DNA from: an uncultured Prevotella sp.
GTDB lineage: Bacteria; Bacteroidota; Bacteroidia; Bacteroidales; Bacteroidaceae
DNA length: 20,548 nt
NCBI GenBank assembly: GCA_900769055.1
Contig: CAAGFF010000006.1
Span: 1 to 20,548, forward strand
Reading direction: 5' to 3'
Positions 1 to 7,134 of this stretch are shown here, one piece after another. The notes under the pieces were generated by a model, which saw only the letters and a list, made by a program, of their open reading frames with translations, was not told the origin of the DNA and did not search any database. Position numbers and translations under genes: made by a program. Each line of letters opens with the position of its first letter. Position 1 is the first letter of the stretch.

Positions 1-160
1 CAAATAAAATTTCACCAGAAACAGAAAACAACACAAATGCGACAACCCTTCCCTACAACGCCTGATAGACCTTATTAATAAGTATCACAGGTGTTACGAC
101 CAGGAAGGATATATCACATACAATAAGAGATGACCAATGTGCCACTGTATGCTGTCTGCT

Positions 161-168
161 CAATTTTG
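161..168 (+). promoter_or_regulatory. possible -7 promoter element before the DUF2461 cluster
   Basis: CAATTTTG at this site matches seven of eight positions of the Bacteroidota -7 element TAnnTTTG (C in place of the first T) and lies about 35 bases before the first ATG of the cluster. No good TTTG element is seen about 20 bases upstream, so this is a weak call. The rest of 1-203 shows no gene or strong structure. Confidence 0.25.
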
Positions 169-203
169 CAACAAAAAAAAACAAACTAAGGAATTATTAT
201 AAG

Positions 204-884
204 ATGAAGGAAATAATTGATTTTCTGCGCGAGCTTTCGTGCAATAATAACAGGGAGTGGTTTACTGCCAACAAGCGGCGGTATCAGGAAGTGTTGTCGC
301 AATGGCATGGGTTCTGCGAGGAACTTATTGAGGCAGTCGGGCAATACGACCCGGACATAACCCATCTGACTGTTAAGGACTGCACGTATAGAATATATCG
401 CGACACACGTTTCAGTGCAGACAAAACTCCTTACAAGACGCATTTCGGTGTGTTCATGGCTAAAGGCGGAAAGAAATCAATGCACGCCGGCTACTACTTC
501 CATGTAGGTACAGGCACAGGGAATGAGTACCCACATTGCCACATGATTGCATCGGGAAACTACTGCTTCGAGCCACACGTCGTCAAGATGCTACGCGAGG
601 ACATCAGCTTTGACTGGGAAGAGTTCAAGTCGAATGTCCTTGATGTTGCCGCCCCTTCGTTCGAGGTGGATATGGACGGGGCTTTGAAGCGTGTGCCGAA
701 GGATTATCCAGCCGATGCGCCATACGCTGATTTCATGCGTCTGAAGAGTTTCTCATTGGTCAGTTACCTCGACAATGATTTCATTCTCAAGCCAGGTCTC
801 GTGAAACGTGTGCACGAACTGTTCAAGACCGTAAAGCCATTCAATGACTATATCAACCGAGCTGTGGATTTTACAGAGGATTAA
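204..884 (+). CDS. DUF2461 family protein (TIGR02453 type)
   Basis: A 226-residue soluble protein recognised as DUF2461 from its overall pattern: an N-terminal helix with NNNREWF near residues 14-20, then the family's conserved RIYRDTRF (63-70) and DKTPYKTHFGVFM (73-85), followed by an aromatic GYYFHV stretch. The family's biochemical function is unknown. Length is normal for the family (about 210-230). The start at 204 has an AAGGA 11 bases upstream, and the next gene starts on the base after the stop codon, so it is the first gene of a tight plus-strand operon. No signal peptide or membrane segment is seen. Family assignment is strong; function is unassigned. Confidence 0.85.
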   Translation: MKEIIDFLRELSCNNNREWFTANKRRYQEVLSQWHGFCEELIEAVGQYDPDITHLTVKDCTYRIYRDTRFSADKTPYKTHFGVFMAKGGKKSMHAGYYFHVGTGTGNEYPHCHMIASGNYCFEPHVVKMLREDISFDWEEFKSNVLDVAAPSFEVDMDGALKRVPKDYPADAPYADFMRLKSFSLVSYLDNDFILKPGLVKRVHELFKTVKPFNDYINRAVDFTED

Positions 885-1463
885 ATGAACAACAAAAGAC
901 AATTCATGAGTAAGCAAGAAAAAGACCCGATGGCATGGGAAGTACTTGAAAGTGAGTACTTATACAAAAGACCATGGCTGACAGCCCGACGCGACCACGT
1001 CAAGCTGCCTACAGGAGCAGAGATTAAGGATTTCTACGTACTGGAATATCCCGAGTTCTGCAATGTGATAGCCATAACAAAGGAAGGAAAATTCCTTATG
1101 GAGCGTCAGTATCGTCATGCTCAACGTCTCACCGCAATAGAGATTCCAGCAGGATGTGTAGAGGAAGGCGAAGACCCGATGGATGCTGCAAAGCGTGAAC
1201 TGTATGAGGAAACCGGCTATGCAGGAGGGGAATGGACTAAGCTGATGACCATCAGCCCCAACGCCGGAGCCTGCACCAACTATAGCCACACCTATCTTGC
1301 CGTAGGTGTGGAAAAGGTTTCAACTCAGCATCTTGAAGAATCCGAAGACATAAAGATTGTACTTCTCGACCGTGAGGAGGTTATCCGTATGCTCAAGAAC
1401 GACGAGTTTCATCAGGCCATGATGGCAGCACCGCTATGGAAGTATTTCAGCCTATATGGTTGA
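885..1463 (+). CDS. NUDIX hydrolase, ADP-ribose pyrophosphatase-like
   Basis: A 192-residue NUDIX protein with a complete Nudix box at residues 90-112: G, five residues, E, seven residues, then REL-x-EE-x-GY. It is preceded by AIEIPAG and followed by SPNAGACTN, an arrangement typical of ADP-ribose pyrophosphatases (NudF-type), which split ADP-ribose into AMP and ribose 5-phosphate. The substrate is inferred from this family resemblance only. The start at 885 directly abuts the preceding stop and has AGAGGA 8 bases upstream; a second in-frame ATG at 906 lacks any such site and is less likely. It probably acts in the cytoplasm as a housekeeping or nucleotide-sanitising enzyme and is translated together with the DUF2461 gene. 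Confidence 0.85.
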   Translation: MNNKRQFMSKQEKDPMAWEVLESEYLYKRPWLTARRDHVKLPTGAEIKDFYVLEYPEFCNVIAITKEGKFLMERQYRHAQRLTAIEIPAGCVEEGEDPMDAAKRELYEETGYAGGEWTKLMTISPNAGACTNYSHTYLAVGVEKVSTQHLEESEDIKIVLLDREEVIRMLKNDEFHQAMMAAPLWKYFSLYG

Positions 1464-1504
1464 ACTATTCATCAGAGACAACAGATTTTGACAAAAAAAA
1501 CAAG

Positions 1505-2059
1505 ATGAAGACAGAATACGAGAAAATGCTCAATGGCGAGGTTTATAACGCCGTAGACGAAGGCCTTCTGAAAGACCTGAACTTATGCAAGGACCTCTGC
1601 TGGGAATACAACCAGATTCGCCCCACACAGATAAAGGAGCGTAACAGGAAACTGCACGAGATACTCGGCAAGTGCGACGACGACACGTTCATCAACCAAC
1701 CCTTTTACTGTGACTACGGCAAACACATACGTGTAGGCAAACGCTTCTTCGCAAACTTCAACTTCACGGTTCTTGACGAAGCCATGGTGACCATTGGCGA
1801 CAATTGCTTTATTGGCCCGAACGTGAACATATATACAGCCTGCCACTCTACAGACCCCATTGCAAGAAACACACGTCGGGATTGGGCACGTCCTGTAACC
1901 ATTGGCGACAATTGCTGGATAGGCGGTCACGCCACCATCCTTCCTGGTGTGACAATCGGAGACAATGTAACCATCGGAGCAGGAAGCGTAGTTGTTAAAG
2001 ACATACCTTCCAACAGTATTGCTGTAGGAAATCCGGCAAAGATAATAAAGAAAATATGA
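1505..2059 (+). CDS. sugar O-acetyltransferase (maltose/galactoside acetyltransferase family)
   Basis: A 184-residue left-handed beta-helix acetyltransferase of the Maa/LacA/NodL type. It begins with the maltose acetyltransferase N-terminal segment (EKMLNGEVYNA, about residues 5-15), then FINQPFYCDYG (62-72) and hexapeptide repeats such as VTIGDNCFIGPNVNI and VTIGDNCWIGGHATI. His114 in YTACHSTD matches the family's catalytic histidine. It would transfer acetyl from acetyl-CoA to a sugar; the physiological acceptor is not predictable. The open frame extends upstream to 1436, inside the NUDIX gene, but the ATG at 1505 fits the family N-terminus, so it is chosen. Its stop overlaps the crcB start (ATGA at 2056), implying coupled translation. 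Confidence 0.85.
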   Translation: MKTEYEKMLNGEVYNAVDEGLLKDLNLCKDLCWEYNQIRPTQIKERNRKLHEILGKCDDDTFINQPFYCDYGKHIRVGKRFFANFNFTVLDEAMVTIGDNCFIGPNVNIYTACHSTDPIARNTRRDWARPVTIGDNCWIGGHATILPGVTIGDNVTIGAGSVVVKDIPSNSIAVGNPAKIIKKI

Positions 2060-2412
2060 AACAGTTGTTATTGATATTCATTGGTGGCGGTACGGGCAGT
2101 ATGCTGAGATATATGATAGGTAGATGGCTCAGTTTTGCTGCATTCCCTTGGGGGACATTCGCGGTAAACATTATCGGATGCTTCCTCATCGGCTTGTTTG
2201 GCTCATGGATTGCCCGTCACAGTCTGTCTCCCGACTTGCGCCTCTTGCTTGTTGTTGGGCTGTGCGGCGGCTTCACCACTTTCTCCACGTTTAGCAATGA
2301 GGCTCTGACCATGATGCGCAGCGGTCAATACGCTTTGTGCTTCACATATATTATAATAAGCGTTGCAGCAGGACTTGCAGCAACGATTATTGGGAAAACA
2401 GCTGTCGAGTAG
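2056..2412 (+). CDS. crcB: fluoride channel CrcB/Fluc
   Basis: A 118-residue inner-membrane protein with the hallmarks of Fluc fluoride channels: GGGTGSMLRY at residues 10-19, GTFAVNIIGC at 33-42 with the conserved pore Asn38, and GLCGGFTTFSTFSNE at 68-82 with the Thr/Ser/Phe track. Four hydrophobic segments fit the dual-topology dimer that lets fluoride leave the cell. Length is slightly short but normal. It overlaps the acetyltransferase gene by four bases and the next gene starts 8 bases after its stop. No crcB-type fluoride riboswitch is recognisable just upstream, as expected for a gene embedded in an operon. Confidence 0.92.
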   Translation: MKQLLLIFIGGGTGSMLRYMIGRWLSFAAFPWGTFAVNIIGCFLIGLFGSWIARHSLSPDLRLLLVVGLCGGFTTFSTFSNEALTMMRSGQYALCFTYIIISVAAGLAATIIGKTAVE

Positions 2413-2420
2413 ACAAGTAT

Positions 2421-2933
2421 ATGAGTGCATTAAGTATATTATTTCTTGTTCTTCCCTTCCCTCTGCTGTTCATCATTCACGATGCAGAGGAAGTGATGGT
2501 GCAGCATCGTTGGATGTCTGCACATAAAGCGTCGTTAATGGAAAGGTTTCCAATGATGCGGAGTATTATCGAGCACCTTTCCTGCATAGATACAAAGGCA
2601 TTTGCCATAGCAGCATCCGAAGAACTCGTAGTACTGCTATTGGCAACATGCAATGTATTTGTTGGCGGCATTTGCCACATGCAGATATGGTCGGCCCTGT
2701 TTATGGCTTTCTCCTTACATCTGATAGTTCACATAGTCCAGGCCATCATGGTGCGTGGCTATGTTCCCGGTCTTGTCACGTCAATCCTTCTGTTGCCTTA
2801 TGCCGCCTACGGCATGTGGAGTATTTGGCTCGTCATGAGCGGATGGCAACTTCTCGGATGGGGTATTGCAGGCGTAGCATTCATGGTGGTCAACCTAAGG
2901 CTCGCCCATTGGTTAGGTATGAGACTCAAGTGA
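2421..2933 (+). CDS. HXXEE domain-containing membrane protein
   Basis: A 170-residue hydrophobic protein carrying HDAEE at residues 20-24, the signature that gives the HXXEE family (PF13787) its name, right after the first hydrophobic segment. Further His residues occur in a later membrane segment (SLHLIVHIVQA), and several further hydrophobic stretches fill the C-terminal half. The function of the family is not established; buried His/Glu residues could bind a metal, which is inference. The frame is open from 2337 inside crcB, but the ATG at 2421, 8 bases after the crcB stop, gives the family N-terminus. It is the last gene of the cluster, converging on the GH95 gene 15 bases away. Confidence 0.8.
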   Translation: MSALSILFLVLPFPLLFIIHDAEEVMVQHRWMSAHKASLMERFPMMRSIIEHLSCIDTKAFAIAASEELVVLLLATCNVFVGGICHMQIWSALFMAFSLHLIVHIVQAIMVRGYVPGLVTSILLLPYAAYGMWSIWLVMSGWQLLGWGIAGVAFMVVNLRLAHWLGMRLK

Positions 2934-2948
2934 AGTCTGGATTATTTC

Positions 2949-5372
2949 TTACCTCCCATCAGTAATCCTAATCGGTTTTCCTGCCTCGGCATCAAGAACA
3001 TACTCATACACTCCTATATGGTCGTAGGTCTTTTGAAGTATTCCCTGCTTGATGGGAGTCTTTGTACGGACGATTAGCCGTCCGGTTTGTGATGGCAACA
3101 GTGTTGCCGACTTGAGTTTGCCGTCCGACCAGACAATATCCACCTCATATCCGCCTCTTGCTTTAAGTCCGCTCACGCTACCATGGTCCCACTTGCTGGG
3201 CAAGGCAGGCAGCAGGAATATGACAGCACACGACTCCAGTTCGCTTTGCATCAGCATCTCTGCTATTCCGGCAGTAGCTCCGAAGTTGCCGTCTATTTGG
3301 AAAGGAGGATGAGCATCAAACAGGTTTGGGTATGTACGCCCCTCAGGGAATTCCTTCGTCTTGCTGTCATCAGGCAGCAGTCGCAGCATATTGCTAAGTA
3401 TCTTGTATGCATGGTCACCGTCGAGCATACGTGCCCAGAAATTGGTCTTCCATCCCAGACTCCAGCCCGTTGCCTCATCACCACGCTGACGCAGTGTTAC
3501 TTCCGCAGCCTTCCACAACTCAGGCGTTGTGAATGGGCTAATCTGATTTGAGGGATAAAGTCCGTAAAGATGCGATATATGCCGATGCTGGTCCTTCGGG
3601 TTGTCAAGGTCCTCACGCCACTCCTGCAGCTGGCCATACTTGCCAATCCTCATCTTCGGCAACTTGCCAATAGCAGCAGTCAGGCGCACCTGTAGAGAAG
3701 AGTCCTCGTCCAATATCCTTGCAGCCTTACATGCCTGGTTCAACACGTCACGCACTATCTGGTTGTCCATTGTACACGCAGCTGTCACGTTGCTCGCCTT
3801 GCCTTTACCGCCATGTTCTGGCGATACAGACGGAACAACAAGCAGTTCGCCGTCACGCTCCACCATAAAGTCGAGGTAGAACTGTGCCGCACCTTTCAGT
3901 ACAGGATAATACTCACGGAGGAAATTCTTGTCAAGCGTATATTGGTAGTGGTCCCATATATGCGTAGAAAGCCATCCTCCTCCATTTGGGAACATTCCCC
4001 ACTTGGCTCCATCCACCGGTCCTGTTACGCGCCAGAGGTCAGTATTGTGATGTGCCACCCATCCCCGACAGCCATACATGTCGCGTGCGGTCTGCGCTCC
4101 CGTAATGCTCAGGTCCTTAATCATTGAGAACAAGGGTCCGGCAGTCTCCGTGAGGTTGCATACCTCCGTAGGCCAGTAGTTCATCTCGGTATTTATGTTG
4201 ATGGTATATTTGCTGTCCCATGGAGCTTTCAGACTGTTGTTCCATATGCCTTGCAGGTTGGCAGGCTGTCCACCCTCCTGCGATGACGAGATGAGCAGGT
4301 AGCGTCCGTAGTTGAACAGCAATGCCACCATGCCTTGGTCCTTGCTTCCATAGAACTTCTCCAGGCGTTCCGCTGTCGGAAGAAGCTGGTTCTTCCCCTC
4401 CGAGGGTAGCGACAGCCTGACCCTATTGTACATATCCTGATATTTGGCCGTATGCCTTTTCAGCAACTGCTGATACGGCAGACGCATAGCAGCGTCCAGC
4501 ATTAGGCGATTCCTTGCAGCGGCATCACCGCTCACATCGTTGTAGCTTATAAAGTTTGTTGCAGCGGAAATGTATATTGTTGCCTCCGTGGCATCTGTTA
4601 CCATAAGGCTTTCATTACCCACCTTTATCTTGCCGTCGCTTCTTACCGCACTCTCGCACTTGGCAGTAAGAGCAGCCTCCACACCTTCATGCCCTAACCC
4701 ATCAATCGTAGCCTTCATTACGCCAACAGCCTGTTGCCGTCCGTTACTTGAAGAAGCAGCTGTGACGTTCGCAGGCAATGGGCATTCGTATGCCATCGTG
4801 AAGGAAAGTCTGCCACGTTTGCTGGCCTTCATCTTCACTATCACCACACCATCGGCAAGCGATGCGAAAACCATGCGGCTGTATCTCACACCCTCACACA
4901 CGTAGGATGTATTGCTGACAGCCCTTGTCAGGTCCAGCTCACGCTCGTAGTCCGTCACGTTTTGATGACCAAAACGTAGTTTCAGACTGCCCAGCGTCAG
5001 ATACCTCATGCCGTGCGGCCCCTTTATGAACTCATGGTTGATGATGTCCTCAGCCTCACGCTCCCGACCTTGAAATATCAGGTCGCGAACCTCGTTCATG
5101 TAAAAGATAGCTGTCTTGCTGTTGTTGTCGTGCGGTCCGCCACTCCAGAAGGTTTCCTCGTTCAGCTGAATTTCCTCCACATCGGTACCTCCAAACACCA
5201 TTGCCCCCATGTGACTGTTACCTATTGGCAGTGCCTCCAGCCAGTGCTGTGCAGGTGAAGTGTACCATAGTCGGTGGTTGTTGTCTGCGCCATACGTTTG
5301 GAAAGCGAAAAACATTAAAGACACAAATGTTGCGCACAAGTGTTGCATCTCTCGGCAGATTGTTCCGTTCAT
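2949..5372 (-). CDS. secreted glycoside hydrolase family 95 (alpha-L-fucosidase type)
   Basis: An 807-residue GH95 enzyme that would release terminal alpha-L-fucose, classically 1,2-linked, by inversion. After an N-terminal signal-like hydrophobic stretch (about residues 10-25) comes LWYTSPAQHWLEALPIGNSHMG, here cited only by its WLEALPIGNSHMGAMVFGG part, typical of GH95. The catalytic pair of the family is present: NINTEMNYWP with Asn392 and Asn394, and QIDGNFG with Asp694, matching the Asn/Asn and Asp residues known from the Bifidobacterium AfcA enzyme. Length is normal. The frame is open to 5459, but the -7 promoter element lies at 5428-5435, inside that extension, so the start at 5372 is preferred; an ATG at 5348 is an alternative and also leaves a signal-like N-terminus. 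Export to the periplasm or surface is likely. Some GH95 members act on galactose instead, so specificity is inferred. Confidence 0.88.
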   Translation of the reverse strand: MNGTICREMQHLCATFVSLMFFAFQTYGADNNHRLWYTSPAQHWLEALPIGNSHMGAMVFGGTDVEEIQLNEETFWSGGPHDNNSKTAIFYMNEVRDLIFQGREREAEDIINHEFIKGPHGMRYLTLGSLKLRFGHQNVTDYERELDLTRAVSNTSYVCEGVRYSRMVFASLADGVVIVKMKASKRGRLSFTMAYECPLPANVTAASSSNGRQQAVGVMKATIDGLGHEGVEAALTAKCESAVRSDGKIKVGNESLMVTDATEATIYISAATNFISYNDVSGDAAARNRLMLDAAMRLPYQQLLKRHTAKYQDMYNRVRLSLPSEGKNQLLPTAERLEKFYGSKDQGMVALLFNYGRYLLISSSQEGGQPANLQGIWNNSLKAPWDSKYTININTEMNYWPTEVCNLTETAGPLFSMIKDLSITGAQTARDMYGCRGWVAHHNTDLWRVTGPVDGAKWGMFPNGGGWLSTHIWDHYQYTLDKNFLREYYPVLKGAAQFYLDFMVERDGELLVVPSVSPEHGGKGKASNVTAACTMDNQIVRDVLNQACKAARILDEDSSLQVRLTAAIGKLPKMRIGKYGQLQEWREDLDNPKDQHRHISHLYGLYPSNQISPFTTPELWKAAEVTLRQRGDEATGWSLGWKTNFWARMLDGDHAYKILSNMLRLLPDDSKTKEFPEGRTYPNLFDAHPPFQIDGNFGATAGIAEMLMQSELESCAVIFLLPALPSKWDHGSVSGLKARGGYEVDIVWSDGKLKSATLLPSQTGRLIVRTKTPIKQGILQKTYDHIGVYEYVLDAEAGKPIRITDGR

Positions 5373-5427
5373 TGTCAAAATATTGTTTAGTAAATTGTAA
5401 TAAACACTTATAACCATCTTTATTTTG

Positions 5428-5435
5428 CAAAGATA
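5428..5435 (-). promoter_or_regulatory. -7 promoter element for the GH95 gene
   Basis: On the minus strand this reads TATCTTTG, a full match to the Bacteroidota TAnnTTTG element, about 55 bases before the chosen GH95 start. A TTTG lies too close upstream to be the -33 element and none is seen at the ideal distance, so the upstream half is weak. Its position rules out the longest open-frame start at 5459. Confidence 0.55.
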
Positions 5436-5536
5436 ACAAATATATATATATATGCTCATAATATATGCAGTTTTTTATAGCAAGACAAATTCTTATCTAA
5501 AATAGTTTTTCGTTACGAAAATGATACTTAGGAATC

Positions 5537-5640
5537 GAAAACCCACGTTTTAGGGTATGAAAACCCACGTTTTAGGGTATGAAAACCCACGTTTTACGAT
5601 TGAAAAACGCCGTTTTAGACTATGAAAACCCATGGTTTAG
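5537..5640. repeat. tandem array of five 21-22 bp palindrome-containing units
   Basis: Units start at 5537, 5559, 5581, 5602 and 5624. The first two are identical and begin GAAAACCCACGTTTTAGG; the third ends differently, and the fourth and fifth diverge in the middle. Every unit keeps a 5-base inverted repeat: AAAAC-ccac-GTTTT in units 1-3, AAAAC-gcc-GTTTT in unit 4, AAACC-cat-GGTTT in unit 5. The array lies between the GH95 promoter and the patatin gene, with no coding potential. It is not a CRISPR because there are no spacers. Confidence 0.9.
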
Positions 5641-6175
5641 AGTTTTCCTCACGTAAAAGTCAATGAAGAACGAGCTTGACTGTAAAGCGCGATGGCATTT
5701 CTATATTGAATAGTTATTACAAATTTTATAATGTTTTAGGCGTATGTATCGCCGAAATGACAAGAAAATGGAAAAAGGAACAGAGAACAATGGACGGAAA
5801 TTATGAAAAAAAACGGAAAGTTTACGCCACTACCGCCATTCCGCCAAGTAAAAAAAGAAAATAAGAAAATAGAAAAATATAGTATTTATGGGGATTCTTA
5901 TATTCAAGAGCCAGTTGGCGGAATGGCGGAAGTGGCGGTAAGTAATACAACCGACTTCGACCCACCTCTTGAGACAAATTCGGTAAATTCTTTGTCTTTA
6001 TAATTGAAATATTTGGACATAATACTTTTATATCGATGCTGTTTATGGAAAGATGGGGCAAACAGGTAAGAGGGCAATATTCATCGAACTCTCGTTAAAC
6101 TAAGGAGCAGATTGGGTCAAAATTGGAGTGATTGGCGCAGCGAGAGACGGATTTAGGCTTTTTTAGATGTTGGTA
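5641..6175. other. gene-free, A+T-rich stretch
   Basis: About 535 bases with no convincing gene. The open frames present (for example 5676-5864 and 5803-6003 on plus, 5822-6061 on minus) are short, run across the inverted repeat described separately, are Lys/Asn-rich from low-complexity A-runs, and show no recognisable domain. The stretch is noticeably more A+T-rich than the flanking genes except for the G+C-rich arms of the inverted repeat. It could be the remnant of a small mobile element or a long regulatory region; the sequence does not decide. Confidence 0.6.
5822..5941. repeat. large inverted repeat built of CCGCCA-type octamers
   Basis: The left arm (5822-5847) and right arm (5915-5941) are reverse complements of each other except for one missing base and one mismatch over about 27 positions. 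Each arm consists of three near-direct copies of an octamer like CCGCCATT, so the arms are G+C-rich islands in A+T-rich DNA. The 67-base spacer (5848-5914) is mostly A and T. As RNA it would make a long stable stem; as DNA it would offer six similar protein-binding half-sites. No target-site duplication was established around it. Confidence 0.88.
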
Positions 6176-6208
6176 TTTGCGTGGAATGGGCAAATGGGAG
6201 TATATTTG
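6176..6208 (+). promoter_or_regulatory. Bacteroidota-type promoter for the patatin gene
   Basis: TTTG at 6176-6179 is followed after 21 bases by TATATTTG at 6201-6208, a full match to the TTTG / TAnnTTTG arrangement. The ATG at 6234 lies 26 bases beyond it. The longer open frame starting at 6132 would begin upstream of this promoter and is therefore rejected as the start. Confidence 0.65.
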
Positions 6209-6233
6209 CGGACCGATTATTAGAGAGATTATT

Positions 6234-7115
6234 ATGATGGATAATAAAGACAACATAATGTCAGAGGGCGGCCAAGGACTGGTCCTGGAGGGTGGCGGCA
6301 TGAGAGGGATGTTCACTTGTGGTGTGCTCGACGTGTTTATGGAGAGAGGCATCACCTTCGACGGCATGACGGGCGTATCGGCAGGCGTGCTGTTCGGATG
6401 CAACTATAAGTCGCGGCAGCCGGGAAGGGCTCTGCGATACAACCTGAAATACAGGTACGACGATGAGTACATGAGCTGGAAGTCGTGGCGGCAGACGGGC
6501 GACTACGTGAATACGGAGTTCTCGTACCACAAGCTGCCTTATGAGCTGGACCCCATGGACTTCGAAGCCTTTGCGAGCAATCCCATGAAGATGTATGCCG
6601 TGTGTACCGACATAGGATGCGGAAACCCTGTGTACAAGCTAATAGACGATGCGCGTGGCGAAGGGCTGACATGGATGAGGGCATCGGCTGCCTTGCCGAT
6701 CCTTGCGAATGCCGTGACAATAGACGGCAAAGACTACATGGACGGCGGACTTTCAGACAGCATACCGCTGAAGTTCATGCAGGAGATGGGCTACAGGAAG
6801 AATGTGGTGGTGCTGACTCAGCCCCAGAGGTTCAGGAAGTCCAACAGCCATCTGTACTGGCCACTGAGGCTGGCTGTAAGGAAATATCCTGAGGTTGCGA
6901 GGCTGATGCGGGTAAGGCACACTATGTACAACTCGCAGCTGGACTATGTAGCCCGGCAGGTCAGCTTGGGCAACGCCTTCGTAATACAGCCAGACGAGAA
7001 ACTGCACATAGGCAGGCTTGAGACAGATGCAGGAAAAATGAAGAGAGTATACGAGGCAGGCAGGCGTAAGGCCATGGAGGTAATGGCAGAGCTGACCGAG
7101 TTTCTGGGTCTCTGA
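6234..7115 (+). CDS. patatin-like phospholipase family protein
   Basis: A 293-residue patatin-fold serine hydrolase (COG4667/RssA-YjjU-like). The oxyanion-hole glycine loop EGGGMRG is at residues 19-25, the nucleophile elbow GVSAG at 47-51 with Ser49, and the dyad Asp170 in YMDGGLSDSIPL. These give the complete Ser-Asp catalytic dyad that would hydrolyse acyl esters of lipids; the true substrate is unknown. No signal peptide is seen, so it is probably cytoplasmic or membrane-associated. An AGAGAG lies about 8 bases before the start; the next codon is also ATG (6237) and could be used. Length fits the bacterial family (about 280-300). It converges on the GH2 gene with only 19 bases between the stops and no obvious terminator. 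Confidence 0.85.
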   Translation: MMDNKDNIMSEGGQGLVLEGGGMRGMFTCGVLDVFMERGITFDGMTGVSAGVLFGCNYKSRQPGRALRYNLKYRYDDEYMSWKSWRQTGDYVNTEFSYHKLPYELDPMDFEAFASNPMKMYAVCTDIGCGNPVYKLIDDARGEGLTWMRASAALPILANAVTIDGKDYMDGGLSDSIPLKFMQEMGYRKNVVVLTQPQRFRKSNSHLYWPLRLAVRKYPEVARLMRVRHTMYNSQLDYVARQVSLGNAFVIQPDEKLHIGRLETDAGKMKRVYEAGRRKAMEVMAELTEFLGL

Positions 7116-7134
7116 GTCAGCCTGCCATAAAATA

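Noticed and set aside
1936..2055. Possible fluoride riboswitch before crcB
   Set aside because: This stretch is coding sequence of the acetyltransferase, and I could not recognise the fluoride aptamer core there.
5373..5459. N-terminal extension of the GH95 frame (to 5459)
   Set aside because: The extension begins upstream of the -7 promoter element at 5428-5435 and encodes a Tyr/Ile-rich non-signal stretch from an AT dinucleotide run.
5537..5640. Possible CRISPR array
   Set aside because: Units are directly adjacent with no unique spacers, and no cas gene is present.
5676..6061. Short frames on both strands across the inverted repeat
   Set aside because: Lys-rich or mirror-image peptides created by A-runs and by the symmetry of the repeat; no start signal or domain.
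6132..6233. N-terminal extension of the patatin frame
   Set aside because: It contains the promoter at 6176-6208, so translation most likely starts at 6234 or 6237.
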